This document shows positions 1-11,345 of a stretch of DNA of 64,000 nucleotides, in pieces. The position numbers were made by a program, and so were the translations under genes. The notes beneath the pieces were generated by a model, which searched no databases, was not told the origin of the DNA, and saw nothing but the letters and a program-made list of their open reading frames with translations. The DNA comes from Zelopaecilomyces penicillatus. Lineage: Eukaryota > Ascomycota > Sordariomycetes > Hypocreales > Pseudodiploosporaceae. Numbering within the stretch: position 1 is the stretch's first letter; each line of letters starts with the position of its first letter. The stretch covers positions 2,294,001 to 2,358,000 of the forward strand of contig VCCP01000004.1 in assembly GCA_005765155.1 (NCBI GenBank), written 5' to 3'.

Positions 1-830
1 CTCCCATTCACCACTACTCTGCATCAGCAAGCTTGCGAGGCTAATACTTGTTTCTTCCTTTTTCTTTCCTTATGCAAAAGCCGGGAGTTCCACCGGCGGC
101 CGAAGGAAAAAAAAAAAAATAACTCCAGACCCACCGCAGAACGTCTCGACTGATGCATCTCGTTCTCTCGACCGCCGGTGGAAGACGCATTGTTTCGCCC
201 GATCCCACCTACCTTAATGGCCACGCCTATCACGTAAACTCGATGCACCAACTCGGCCCTTTCCGGCCGTAGACCGTATGCATGTAATAAGGGACGGTTA
301 CCCCCAAACGGAGTTGCTCTTTATCTGCCTGCTACGGCACACGTTCCACGCTCTTTTCTTTCTCTCTCTTGGCTGCGGCCCTGTCAGGCAGACGTGATCT
401 AGCAAACCCGGTTGACCCACGGCACTTGGCCGGCTTCCTTTCCACTTCTGCCCCAAACGCCCTTGTTGCCAGCCGCGTGGGCCACGGTAGTGCACCGGCT
501 CTGGGCATTTTTTTTTTATATGGACTTGTGCATAGGCGACCTTTATTGTCGCTGACGAGGAACATCTTTCATTTATTCGCTGTGTATTTTGCACACGCGC
601 ACGGTATTCGCATCTTGGTGAATGTGCGGATGTAACGTCGATGTCGCGCAAATCGAAACCCAGTCTCGCACGATATTTAAACGCACATGCGCCGCCGCAG
701 CTTGTCTCGACAGTGCATCTAACACACACACACCCCCATTTGACGAACAGCACTCTCCACCGACTTCTAGAGAGCGAACACCCAAGAGTACGGCGGCCAA
801 ACTTGGCCCCGCAACGCCAACGGCGCCGTC
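1..830. other. Intergenic / promoter region
   Basis: No reading frame here has convincing coding character. The stretch holds short homopolymers (A-run near 108-119, T-run near 508-517), a CA-rich tract near 720-735 and an AT-rich TATTTAAA-like box near 671, which could serve the gene starting at 831. The far left may be the flank of a gene outside the window. Confidence 0.4.
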
Positions 831-1952
831 ATGATGCGGATCGCAGTCGCCGGCGGAAGGGGCTTTGGGTTCCTGCTGGCGACGGAACTGGCACAGGCGA
901 CAAATGCTTATAACGTTGTCGTACTATCAAGATCTGTTAGACCTCCACGTTTCCGCCTATTAGAGTTTGGGGCTTTTTTGTATTAACACCGTGACGTAGG
1001 CTAGACCCGAGTTCGATCCGTTTGACGTCCAGGTCCATGTTGTAGACTATCACGACGACGGGAGCCTTGGTTATGCGCTGCAAGGTGTCGACATGGTCAT
1101 ATCAACAGTCTCGGGAAACGAGCAACTCAACCTCATCAACGCATCTGGCCGCGGCCGCGTCCGCGTCTTTGTACCATCTGAATTCGAAGGCAGTCTCACG
1201 AAACGGCCATCACGCAACGATCCCTTAGACCGCGGCTCCTCAGAAGCCATCGCCTTATTACGACAGTGGTCATCGCGAATGAAATTCACAGTCTTTTCCT
1301 GCGGTATCTTTATGGAACGATTCCACCCTTACGGCCTAGGCAGCTTCGACATCGGCTACGGCTCAGGTGCCTCTGGTGCTGGCGACTTCCTCGTCGACTT
1401 GACCAACGCTACTGCCGAGTATCCAGAGCGGGACTCCAAAGGACACTCGGTACGCGTTTGCCTCACCTCGGTCTACGACGTTGTTCGCTTTATCATCGCA
1501 GCAATAGACATGGGACCCTCACATTGGCCTCGGGAGTTCACCATGTGTGGGGACAGACTGACTGTACGCGACCTCGTCAGCGCATGCAGCGGCGGCGGAA
1601 GCAGTGAGTTATTTCCCCTCCCAAAAAGTCCCCCGGGTTGTCATCACTTGATGCCCCCCGTTTTTGGGTCTTGTTCCATCCTAGGCATGCAAGGGTTAAC
1701 ATGGGCGCGCTACCAGTGACATTTGCGCGACATATTCGGCAGCACGCTGAAATCCAGGCATATTTGAGTTATTACGCCCAGATGGGCGAGTTCGAAAGAG
1801 TAGCATATTATCAAAGGCTGCTGGCAACAGCCAACGGGCGTTACGATTTTTCGCAAGCAACCTTGAACGAGGCCGTCAACCAGAGCGCGCACGTAGACGT
1901 ACGGCCAGCGTCATTTAGTGCATGGTTAGGGAGCATATGGCAACCGTTATGA
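831..1952 (+). CDS. NmrA-like / isoflavone-reductase-like NAD(P)-binding protein
   Basis: Three-exon model: 831-935, 1000-1603, 1717-1952, giving 314 residues, the usual size for fungal NmrA-like proteins of the atypical short-chain dehydrogenase group. The N-terminus (MMRIAVAGGRGFGFLLATEL) is a glycine-rich dinucleotide-binding turn after a beta strand. VFVPSEFEG (exon 2) is the family's 'PSEFG' signature, and YYQRLLATANGRYDF near the C-terminus is also typical. Such proteins bind NAD(P)H and act as oxidoreductases or redox-sensing regulators; the substrate cannot be predicted. Intron 2 has donor GTGAGT at 1604. The acceptor CAG at 1714-1716, with branch-like GGTTAAC about 20 nt before it, restores the frame. 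A nearer CTAG (1681-1684) would instead cause an early stop. Start chosen at the first of two adjacent ATGs. Family call is firm; exact splice sites are inferred. Confidence 0.8.
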
Positions 1953-3944
1953 GATGAGGGGTCTGGGGGTTAACTGTAACTGGGGCCCGAGTACCAGTGT
2001 GTCTCGGGGATTTTCATCAGGGTATCATGGTCTGGAGCCGGCGTTGCATCCTGGTTTGTATTTTATTTTTGGGTCGTTGGCTGGGTGGAAGAGAAAGCAA
2101 AAAAACCACCTCTTCTGTTGTTGTAGTAATAGTAGCCCCAAAAAAGGCAATATTCAAAACATTCTTCCGGTTTATGGATTTGTCGGTTGGTTCATCTTGG
2201 AGGCATCAAACAGGCGCTGAAAGTGGGCAAGAGGCGTGCTCACTGAGAAGCTGCCTGCCTAGCGGGCTCCCCCCCTGGCATGTCGATTATTTCTCATGGA
2301 AAAAGGATAATCTTTCGCCGATGCCGGTTCGAATGTCGCAGAATTGGTAGACGGTTGGCGCCACGATGGGTCAATGTCTCAGTGCGGTTCTGGCCTGCTG
2401 GATCCTCCGCCCGTGCGACGTTGCTGCGCCTGGCTCTCGAGGGCGTTTCACCAAAAAGTCACTCCTGTTTCCGTCGAAACCAAGATGACGACCCTGCCTG
2501 TCGTCGTAAGCACTTGCCCGTCCATCCTTGTGCCGCAGACCTAATCTTGCAATACATCCAAACCATTATTAGTGAGAGACGAAGGTAGTGTGTATTCTCA
2601 CCGTCTCTGCCCACTGGGGCACGAGAAGCGGCAGCGAGTCGCCGCCGTCGTGTGTCGCTTGGTCACAGCGCAGGCCAGGCGTGCCAAGAGTGGAAGCAAC
2701 TCGGAGACCACAGGCAGGTCGTCGGGTCGGTCGACACAAGGCAACAACACCATGGCCGGAGCGGGCTGCACGCGCAGCCGCTGTCTTGGAGACGCACGCA
2801 GGGCAGCTCGCCTGGGCCAACACTCGGTGATGTATGTCTGGGATCAAGAATCGCACTGGTTTTCGAGAAGAAGAGACTGGCCAGATGATGGAAGTTGGTC
2901 AGCCGCACGCGACCTTATTAATACCCAAGTTGCCCTTGCCTTTTGCCCCCATGGCTTGTCGTCCGTTGCAGCTAGGCCAGCTGGACCTTCCCAGACCAGA
3001 CCTTTTCAGCGCTCTTGCTCGGCGGAGCGGCCCCCCCTTCTCACTGGAACTGGAGCTGGAACGGCCTGCGACGACCGCGTTGAACCGTCTGGCTGCGCAT
3101 CTCTGGGCGGTGGGCAGCGGCAGCCAAGCATTCCAGGTTGGACGTCTGGCCTCTATCCCGGACTATTGCCTCTGGGCGCATTCTAGCTTCATTTCTTCCC
3201 CATGCCATGTATGCTGCCGGTTGCCTTGGCCCACGCAGCAGGCAGACCGCCTAGGTGGTGGTGTGACTGAAAAGGGTTCGAGAGCAGCATTCATACATGA
3301 CACACCTACGTAATGGGCGTTTGCTTGCTGCTGCTGCTGCTCCCTGCATTATATGCGTGTGGCCATTATTCCCACATTCCCCTTGCAGTAAGCAGGCCGT
3401 GTTCAAACACTAGTAAAAAAGTACGCACGAATACCACATTCGTGATACAGAGCAGTCAGCGCCTCGTGTGGATTCAATCTTTTTTATGTTGTCGTTTAAA
3501 CGATAAAGGGGGAGGGGGGGTGTATGGGCGCCCCATGGGCCGTGTCTGCCAGTGTTCGAGACGTCTCGTGAGCTTCATGTTCCATTGCAAGATTTCTTCC
3601 ATACATCTTTCCAGGCCTCACGCCGCTAGCTAGGTAAATAATTAGTGGCAATGTACACCCACCGAACTAGGAGAGTAGTAATAATTCCTATTCGGGAAAC
3701 CTTACATGTGGAGGAGTCGAGTGCGGTGGAGGATATAATAAGCCATTGTGCCGCTGGGATGAAACGGCTTGCACGTATTGGAAAGGATAATTTTGACATT
3801 GCTGTGTCTTGAAAAGCTCCATATTTTGTTTATTGCCATTGACTTATAATTCGTGCGTTGAAGCATCATAACCCATCTCTATAGTGATTACATGAGATCT
3901 CTGTCGATCATAGTTCTGCGTTCGCCCCGTTTCTCGTAGATCTT
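1953..3944. other. Intergenic spacer, no gene recognised
   Basis: About 2 kb between the NmrA-like gene and the convergent adenosine deaminase gene. Several 60-200-codon open frames exist on both strands, but none shows a recognisable motif, a splice pattern or a good start context. A frame at 3313 begins with a run of leucines from a CTG repeat (3328-3345), which mimics a signal peptide. I see nothing else in it. Confidence 0.4.
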
Positions 3945-5787
3945 TTACGCCACCGTCTCTTGAACAGCCGTATCATTTGCTGCTCCCGCCCTTTCCGAAC
4001 CGTCCGCCTCAGCATCAAACTCGTCTCCATACTCTGTCACAATCCAGAGGCAAAATTTCTCCCATTCAACCTGCCACTCCTTGATCCGCTGCGCCTTGAC
4101 TCCGCTGCCAAGGCTGGCTTCTTTGATTCCCTTGACCCACACGGCTTGGTCCTCGTCTTCGAATGCTGCCCATCTCACGCTGTTCTCTGCCAGACTACCC
4201 AGCCCTGCAAGGCCAAGGTTTTCCCAGCCCTGGAGTGCTTGCCAGAAATCGTGTGACATACCGGCTGTATCTTGGCCGAGCATTGCAGGATCGTCATTGC
4301 AGAGACTGCATGGAACACCGCGCGCAAGCAGAGCCGGCAAGGGGTGGGCCGTGACCGAACCACAGAGACGAAGAACCTCGTTGGAAATGGGACACGATTC
4401 GATGAGTATGCGCTTTTCTTTAACCATGTCTATGAGCAAAGGATGCTTGAATAGGCTGTACGCATGCCCAATTCTCCTGGTTCCAAGCAGGATCGCATCA
4501 AAGAGATTCAAGTCCGTGCTGGAACCGTCTCCCAAGGTCTCTCCGGCGTGGAAGAAGAATGGAATATTGACACCCTCTTGAGAACACTGTTTGCGGAACC
4601 AGAAGAGCTCTGGCAGGAGGTCAACCAGGGGTCGACCAAAGTCCTCTGGCCCTACAACGTCATAGCCAGCAATGAGGTGGGGGAATTCCATTTTCGTCGT
4701 GATGCAATGATCCATATTCTCAATGATGGGGCGAGTGCCTAAGCTACGTAGGGTCGTCCAAATGGTAGTGAGTCCCCAGAATCCCTGGCCCTCTGGGGAT
4801 GCCTTGAAGCGAGCTACCTCTTCTTCAATAACTTGGAACATGTGGCTGTAGTCGGTTTCTGGTTCCTCCTTGCGATCACGGCAGTAGTTGAGCTGCCAAG
4901 TAAAGCTGGGCCATACTGTCAGCATTTATTTTTTCACTTTTTTATCAAATCTACACAAATGGTGATTCCTACCGTAACTCAGCCCAGTTCACACCATCAG
5001 CCTTGAGAAGGCTCATCAGCCGGCGCAGAAACGCACGGAAGATGGGCTCATAGTGTATCATGGTGTCAACAACCATGAAACATTTGATAAACTTGTACCA
5101 GATTGCATCGACACCGTGGTGCTGCTCGTGGCTATCGGTTAGGGAAAGCGTGCATCGACTCTTGAGCCATTGAAGAAACCCAGCTCGTCCTCCGTCTGGA
5201 AATTCATCGGCAGCTTTGGTGAGTAAAGTGAAAGTTCCAGGTTCATATGATTCTTCCCAGAGGGAGCTGTCTACCCTTTCCTTGGATCTGAAACGAAATT
5301 TCAAATGTGCGTTCTCTCTGGCTTCGCTAGTCGTTAAACACTGGTCACTTGACATGTGCATACCGGGAGCTTTGAAGAGCTCTTCAAATATAAAGTCAAA
5401 ATCAACCATGGCATCCATATGAGCATGCAAGAGACAGCCCTTGGGCATTTGGCGCACAATCTTCCACAGCTTGGTGTTTTCCATACGCTCCTTGGCCAGC
5501 ATAAACATCATGCCGGGAAAGATGCTCCGTTGGTGCTCCTGGGCCAAGTCCTCCTCCACCTGCGGCGTCCAGACAGTGTCCTGCTCATGAGAGCGAATGC
5601 GGTCCACGATGGCACATGCCCGCTTCGCAATGGGAGACATGGATGCACGAAATGCGGCATCGGACCTGGTGGTTTTCTCCTTTTCAATCAGATTGGTGCG
5701 ACCAGCGATATACTGCTGCATGAAGGGGTCAGACGTGGACGGGATCTCCTGGGAGAGCTCCTCCCAAACATCGTTTGGCATGGCCAT
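3945..5787 (-). CDS. Adenosine deaminase, ADGF/CECR1 (ADA2-like) subfamily
   Basis: Two exons on the minus strand: 5787-4973 and 4905-3945, separated by a 67-nt intron, encoding 591 residues. The metal-dependent amidohydrolase fold is intact. HAH at about residues 121-123 supplies two zinc ligands. Further on come FFHAGET (the HAGE motif), GHAYSLFKHP, SCPISNEVL and NDDPAMLG with the paired aspartates. The roughly 115-residue region before HAH matches the N-terminal extension that separates the ADGF/CECR1 group from short adenosine deaminases. The enzyme converts adenosine or deoxyadenosine to inosine or deoxyinosine for purine salvage. ATG at 5787 (MAMPNDVWEEL) is the first in-frame ATG. The open frame runs further upstream through a hydrophobic stretch, but only with non-ATG codons, so a cytosolic enzyme is more likely than a secreted one. 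The acceptor was chosen because it joins the halves in phase as WAELR-FTWQ. Confidence 0.88.
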
Positions 5788-8101
5788 AATGAAGAGTAGG
5801 TATGGAATGTGCAAAATGATGGAAACAAGATGGAGCAACAATACGGCGCCGCAGCTGTGCGGTTTGAACGGAGGATAATTTTTTTGGAAGACAATCGGCA
5901 CGGCGGTAGCCGGACGTCCGGCGGAGACCCCTCACTTGCGGCGGCGGCCGGAACCGCGAATAACCATTGATGAGTCACGACTCAGTTTTCGCTCAGTTGC
6001 ACAAGCGGCCCTTTTGCGCGGTTGCACTTGATTTTTTCAACGGTTGTGTAAATGACTTGGCACTTTAAGTGAAGTTCTCGACCCCGTTTCGCAACTAGTA
6101 AACCGTTGTCATTAGGTAAAGTCAACAGGGCAACGTCTACCGTGAGTAAATTCGCGACACAATGTGGCTTATCCAGGCACCTTCTTAGAGGTCAAAGACC
6201 TTTTCGGGGAATAAAATGTACAAAACGATAGCTCGGATTCAATGTCACTGGCAAAGACTCAACGAGCCTATCTCCTGCTTTTACAGGCCAGCCTCTACTA
6301 TCTGCAGAAATGATAGACTCTATGGCATGCACCAATGACGGCTCTTGATGCTACCACTCGGTCGAATTCTTCATGGAAATCGGCCACCAAATGTTAGTTG
6401 GTCAGATTTTCGACCAGTGACACGCAGCGAGACCTTAGTGAGGTGATTGGCCCGTCCTAGAACTGTACTAGGCTGTCGCAAAGGCAACCTGACAAGATGG
6501 AATGCGGGTGTCATCATGTGCTTCTTGTGTGTGTGTGTGCAACAAACTTGGTTGCAGGTTAGACAGAGGGGAGCAAGGGTGGGTGGGGACTTGAGCCGTC
6601 CACGTGATCCAACCCCGGCAGTGGCAACTGGGCAAGACCTGGTTCCATTGTTGACCCATGATGCAAGACGCTGAAAGCTTGGCGCTTCACAACGCGTGCT
6701 GTCTCATCTCATCACCGTCACATCCAAAGAGAGTACGAGTACATACGTCCACTTCTACCCTGGTGTTGACGTTGGCCCGTCTTTTTGCCATGCGAGGCAT
6801 CGCTTTCAGAGAGATGCGGGGGTGGTCAAGGTCCAGTTTGCTCGCCTGGCGTCGTTTTGTTTTGGCAAGGACCACGTTGGCAACCGATTGTCTCTCTTCT
6901 TCTTCTCTTCTAGCTAATTACTGCTCGTACAGCAAAAGACGGTAGCATCTGAGAGAAAATGCGGCATGCAGTGGCGTCCATACGCAGATAAACACGCAAG
7001 ATTGGGCAGAGAAAGATAAACCAGCCCACCACTGCATTCCGAAGCTAACAATGCAAAGAGTGCGCCTTCACACCGACTGCCAAGGCCTCAGAGGGCCACA
7101 TTACAAAGACAATCAATGCTCACCTGCCGGAGCTACACTAGGTACATACAATACAATATGACAATACCTACGACATCCATACAAGCACATGTACATACGT
7201 ATGTACAATACGTACGGTATGCGCAGCGCCCGTTCAAATGCCGGCGTTGGGCCCAGGGTTTGTTTGCGCCGTCAACAAGAGGGCATGCGATTCTCCGCAC
7301 ACACGGCCGGCATCGCTCCGAGCCGACAGCCATGCAAGTCGTCAAAGTACGGCACAGACGACCCAACATGCATGACAAAAACGGCTGTGCCTGGAGGTTA
7401 TATCCTGCTAACGAAGCCACTTCTTTTTTTTTGCCCACTCACAGGGCGCCCACAGGGTCCCCAGAGTGGCTGCAAAAGGGTCCTCAAGGCTGCTCGAGGC
7501 TGCTCGAGGCTCCATCCAAACCCCTGGTCCCGATCTCCGAGCCCCCCACAACCCCCCCTCCAATGCCCACTGTCACCCGTCCGCTAGCGATGCCCGGCTC
7601 CTGGTTGGCCAAGTCGATGCCTGCTCCAATTCCCTTGCACGCAAATGTCGTCACATGCAAGGCCTATCACAGAGCCCCATCCGTCACCTCAAAGGACGGC
7701 GCTTAGAGAACGAGCTTTCTTCACACGGCAGTTTTCGGTGCTCGAGGGTTGGTCCCCCATCAAAAACCAGAGCAAACAAGGATCCGTAAACGGGCAACGG
7801 TCAGGTCTGAATGGCCCATTCGAGGCGAGGGACTTCCCCTTTGTGTACTAGACATGCAATGTGATTGACAACCGGTCGTGCCGTGATGGGATCGGCTGGT
7901 CGCATCGCGAACTTGCGCACTCCATTTTTCGCCCAACCAACAACGCCGAAGCTGTTCAGCCCGTCATCCCCGATTCCAAATGGCGCGAGAGGAAGAAAAA
8001 AAAGAGAGACCTTACTAGTTTGTTGTTGTTGGGGATGAAGAGAAGCGGTGTCAGATTCCCGTGTGGCTATTGTGAACCATGCATAACGGAGATCGTGGAA
8101 T

Positions 8102-8111
8102 AGATATATAA
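8102..8111 (+). promoter_or_regulatory. TATA-like box upstream of the secreted-protein gene
   Basis: The sequence AGATATATAAG lies about 225 nt before the ATG at 8332. The interval down to the ATG is C/A-rich, as is common for fungal 5' UTRs. Assigned by sequence likeness only. Confidence 0.35.
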
Positions 8112-8301
8112 GTGTCTATCGCTTTCCCACGTCTAAGATGAGAACGAAGCAGCACACAGTACAGGGCTGACAGTCTTATATCTCAACATTCAATCTTACT
8201 CCACACGTGGCAATCCACTTACACCGTCTTCAACAAAAGCCTTCAACCACACAAGACATCATCACCAGCTACTTACTACCAATCATATTGCCCTTACTTT
8301 T

Positions 8302-8325
8302 CACACACACACACACACACACACA
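8302..8325. repeat. (CA)12 microsatellite in a 5' leader
   Basis: Twelve perfect CA units lie immediately before the start codon region (ATG at 8332) of the secreted-protein gene, so the repeat probably sits in its 5' UTR. Length variation here could alter expression; that is inference. Confidence 0.9.
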
Positions 8326-8331
8326 ATCACA

Positions 8332-8823
8332 ATGGTCTCTCCCACCACATTCCTCCTCTTCTTCTCCGTCGCACTCGCGGCCGTCATCCCTCGGGACCAA
8401 GTCCCAGATGGCCACTGCTGCTTCACTCTCAACGACATCTCCACCGGCAAGGCCGTGCAGCAAGACCGCAACAGCGGAATGACCTTCCTCAGCGCTGACC
8501 AGAAGCGAGGCTGGTACTGCATGGAGCCTACTGACAGGAGGGACGTTCTCTGGGACGACCTCTGGAACGCATGCATCATCGACTGGGCCGGCAGACTCCA
8601 GTGCCTTGACGGTACTCTCGGCCCCAACTCGTGGACTCTGCGTTCTAGCAATAAGAAAGTCATGCTCTCTCACGATGGCTCGCAGAGCTACAAGGCTTGC
8701 CCCAATCCCTTTGGCAAAGGCGAGATCATCCAGTCTGCCAACAAGGGCAATTCCGCGGGCTGCAGGAGCGTCACTCTCGCTGCGCAGGGCATGAGAGGAA
8801 CATGTCAAAAATATCTTAGCTAA
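8332..8823 (+). CDS. Small secreted cysteine-rich protein (effector-like), function unknown
   Basis: Single-exon frame of 163 residues. MVSPTTFLLFFSVALAAVIP is a clear signal peptide with likely cleavage after the ALA segment. The mature part of about 145 residues has eight cysteines: an adjacent pair in GHCCF, then WYC, NAC, LQC, KAC, AGC and GTC. That is enough for four disulfides. No catalytic motif is visible and there is no membrane segment or GPI-type tail. Several aromatic residues cluster in RGWYCMEP and VLWDDLWNACIIDW. It resembles the broad class of small secreted proteins of ascomycetes, some of which act on hosts or other microbes; I cannot place it in a named family. A 208-codon frame lies antisense to it, but it lacks any recognisable feature. 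The gene stands alone between two large spacers. Confidence 0.75.
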   Translation: MVSPTTFLLFFSVALAAVIPRDQVPDGHCCFTLNDISTGKAVQQDRNSGMTFLSADQKRGWYCMEPTDRRDVLWDDLWNACIIDWAGRLQCLDGTLGPNSWTLRSSNKKVMLSHDGSQSYKACPNPFGKGEIIQSANKGNSAGCRSVTLAAQGMRGTCQKYLS

Positions 8824-9266
8824 AGCGGTTTTGCCGTTTCCTTCTCTTGCTTCCGTTATGGCGTCCAATTTAGCTACTGGGATCTTTTCCCCCACGGAGG
8901 CTATCTTGAGCCCAATTCTGTTATTTTGGGTGGGCGGAGTTTAGGCGAGGTGCAACTTTCTTCAATGATTTTATGTCTCCAGCACGCGTTGTGATGACTT
9001 TTCTCTGGAATCTGATGAGCGTCAATTTCCTTTCCTTTCATTTCTCAAACATGTACATAGTTTTTTTTCACATCCATTAGAGGGTGCTGGTCACTCACGA
9101 TATTTTCTCTCCCCCAGCAATGACACACATTCCAGTTTTTGGAAAAAAGATTTCAACCATGACTCACTTATCCCATGAACAATGTCCCAGTTTCCACGTG
9201 TTGCATCTAACCAACGCCCCCAACCAACACCCAACGCCCAAAATACCAACACCCAAACATCCAATT
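8824..9266. other. Convergent 3' region
   Basis: This 440-bp interval separates the 3' ends of the secreted-protein gene (+) and the acyl-CoA dehydrogenase gene (-). It is rich in C-A dinucleotides with an imperfect AACACCCA-type repeat at about 9215-9260. No gene seen. Confidence 0.4.
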
Positions 9267-11298
9267 TCAAAGCTTTGAGACAATTATAGCTTCCTCGGTA
9301 CCGTATACAATCGCCAAATCCTTGTCCAGCTCTTCCTTCACCGTCTCTCTTACACGCTTCTCTGCTCCAAACTTGTTCTCAACAAAGCGGCGGAAAATCT
9401 CTTCGACCGCCGAGTTCCCGTCGGTGCTTGCGTCGACGTACAACAGCACTGATACCAAGAGATCCGCTACAGCCCAGAGAATTTCTCGGCCTTCTCCTAG
9501 CAGATCGGCCTGAGGTCTGCTGGTGATGAGTGTTTTCAGGTCACGCCATTTGCTGACGGGGTCCCAGCCGCTTGGCTGGGCTATCTTGCCCTCAAATCCA
9601 ATTGCGTTGCTGATGAGATTCTCGAGCGCATCGATGGAGCTTGGTCCTGTTTTAGGGTGCTTCAAGGCTCGTACGAAATCTGTACTCAGCACATCTGTGG
9701 TGCCTTCCCATATTGGCAAAACACAACAGTCGCGATATAGTCTTGCAATGTTGAGGTGTTCGGCGTCGTCATTGACAAGATATCCAACGCCACCGAGGGA
9801 CTCCATACAGGAAAATAGAAGAGGGAGGCAGGTCTGACAAACGTAGGCTTTCAGAAGTTGGGGTAATACTCGGAGCAGGGGCTCGATGTGTTCAGAGTTT
9901 GGCGTTAAGGCTGAGAGCGCAGCAGAAGGAGGCGTTGTGAGAGGATGTTCGGAGACTCCCAGAATATAACAGCTAAAGAAGCTGAGCAACATCAAGCCGT
10001 GATATTCTCCCGTCAGCTTGGCCAATGTTCTCATGTGCAAGGAGCTCTGAGTTAACTTCATTCTAGCACCGCGACCAGCTCCGACTTCTCGTTGTCGCGC
10101 ATAAGCTCTCGCTATCGCCAACCCGCGGCCGACGTATCCTAGAGCCGTAACGCCAGTGTGTATCCTCGTCAACGTCAACATTGTGCTAATCTCATTAATA
10201 CCTTTTCCTTCCTGCCCGATCAGCCAGCCGCGCATATCTTCCAGTACCAGCTCTGCGGTAGGTAGCGATTGAGTACCGAATTTGTTCTTTAGGCGCTGAA
10301 TGCGGACACCATTGAGACGACTCCCGTCTGGGTTGGGGAGTCCGGTCAGAGTGGTCGCGGATGGATCGTGGCGACGCATGGGCGCGAAAAAGGCCGAAAG
10401 ACCGCCGTTTGAGGTGCGGGCGAGGAGTATGGTCATGTTGGAATCGGTCGCGGATGAGAACCACTTGAAGCCGTTAATACTCCAGGGCCCGAGAGGAGTT
10501 TGGTTATCCTTTGATGCTAGAGCGCCCTCCCGTTCGGGCTTGTACGTCGCAGTCGTCTCAGTCAACGACACATCGCTGCCGCCTGTGCGTTCCGTCATCC
10601 ATTGGCCGCTGGTCCAGGCATGCGTGGGGTCACGCGAAGTTAAACGGCAGTAGGCGTCTTCAAACACCTTGCGCTCGTTCTCTGAGAGCTTGGAAGTTGC
10701 CAGATGTCGTCGGAGAAGGCTCGCCGCACCATCTTGCATAGCTGATGGACAGGTAACGCTCGATGACGAAGGCTCCCAGAGGTGAAGTCGCAGAAACTGA
10801 AGGGGTCGCGAAAAGGCACCATGCGGTGTATCATAACCGGTAGCGATGAAACTATACTCATCATCATCATAAGCCAAACTCTGGAGTCAATGTGATTGCT
10901 TGAAAAGCTCATCTTACCCTTTTGCTAAGCCAAACTTCTGGAGTTCACGCCACCCTTCACCCGTGACGAGCTCACCCTTCCATCTTCCGAAAGAGTCACG
11001 ACCGGAACCTTTGAGATAGGGTTTATTGCGTTCGGAATCTGTGATCCAGGCGAATACCTGGTCAGAAATGACTTCCCTTCCCAAGGCTGCAACTTCTGCC
11101 TCGCATTTTATGGCGACGTCGGGTGGTAAAAAGACTGGAGTCGAGATGTTGGGTCAGCAAATGAGCTCTCGTTTTACTTCCAATTCCGGATATGCACCCA
11201 CATCGAAAACACCTCTGAAAAGAAACATCATCATGGAACTGGTTTGACAGAACAGGAGGCTTTTGGAAGAACCCCTTGTCAGCGCCTGATGACTCCAT
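9267..11298 (-). CDS. AidB-like acyl-CoA dehydrogenase with C-terminal peroxisomal signal SKL
   Basis: Three exons on the minus strand: 11298-11202, 11134-10918 and 10851-9267, with 67- and 66-nt introns, encoding 632 residues. The start MESSGADKGFFQKPPVL is the usual opening of fungal AidB/acyl-CoA dehydrogenase-11-like proteins. Middle-domain flavin motifs are present: QWMTERTGGSDVS, and WSINGFKWFSSATDS, which precedes the substrate loop. The C-terminal domain has MESLGGVGY and LPIWEGTTDVL; the glutamate of WEGT occupies the catalytic-base position of many acyl-CoA dehydrogenases. The last three residues are SKL, a canonical PTS1, so import into peroxisomes is likely. Expected reaction is FAD-dependent alpha,beta-dehydrogenation of an acyl-CoA. 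AidB homologues are catalytically divergent, so the substrate is open. Splice joins are in phase and rebuild GLAKG-FIATGYDTP. Confidence 0.88.
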
Positions 11299-11328
11299 GG
11301 CTGGCTTGTTGCGCAGTAAGTAAGACAG

Positions 11329-11345
11329 ACACACACACACACACA
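11329..11345. repeat. (CA)n microsatellite
   Basis: Short CA repeat about 30 nt upstream of the start codon of the minus-strand acyl-CoA dehydrogenase gene, i.e. a TG repeat in its probable leader. A similar repeat precedes the secreted-protein gene. Confidence 0.8.

Larger units (their letters stand above)
5788..8331. other. Divergent intergenic region
   Basis: About 2.5 kb between the adenosine deaminase start and the secreted-protein start. Open frames near 6447-6674, 7116-7706 and 7861-8103 lack motifs and look like chance frames. The part next to 8331 is the promoter and 5' UTR of the secreted-protein gene, with a TATA-like box and a CA repeat listed separately. Nothing else recognised. 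Confidence 0.4.

Noticed and set aside
2572..3186. 204-codon plus-strand open frame
   Set aside because: Arg/Ser/Gly-rich composition typical of GC-rich chance frames; overlapped by four other open frames; no motif, no splice structure.
3313..3633. Plus-strand frame starting with a leucine run that resembles a signal peptide
   Set aside because: The leucines come from a CTG repeat; the remainder has no conserved features and includes a glycine run from a G tract.
5788..5901. N-terminal extension of the adenosine deaminase with a hydrophobic stretch (possible signal peptide)
   Set aside because: The codon at 5901 is GTG and there is no in-frame ATG before 5787, so the segment is more likely 5' UTR.
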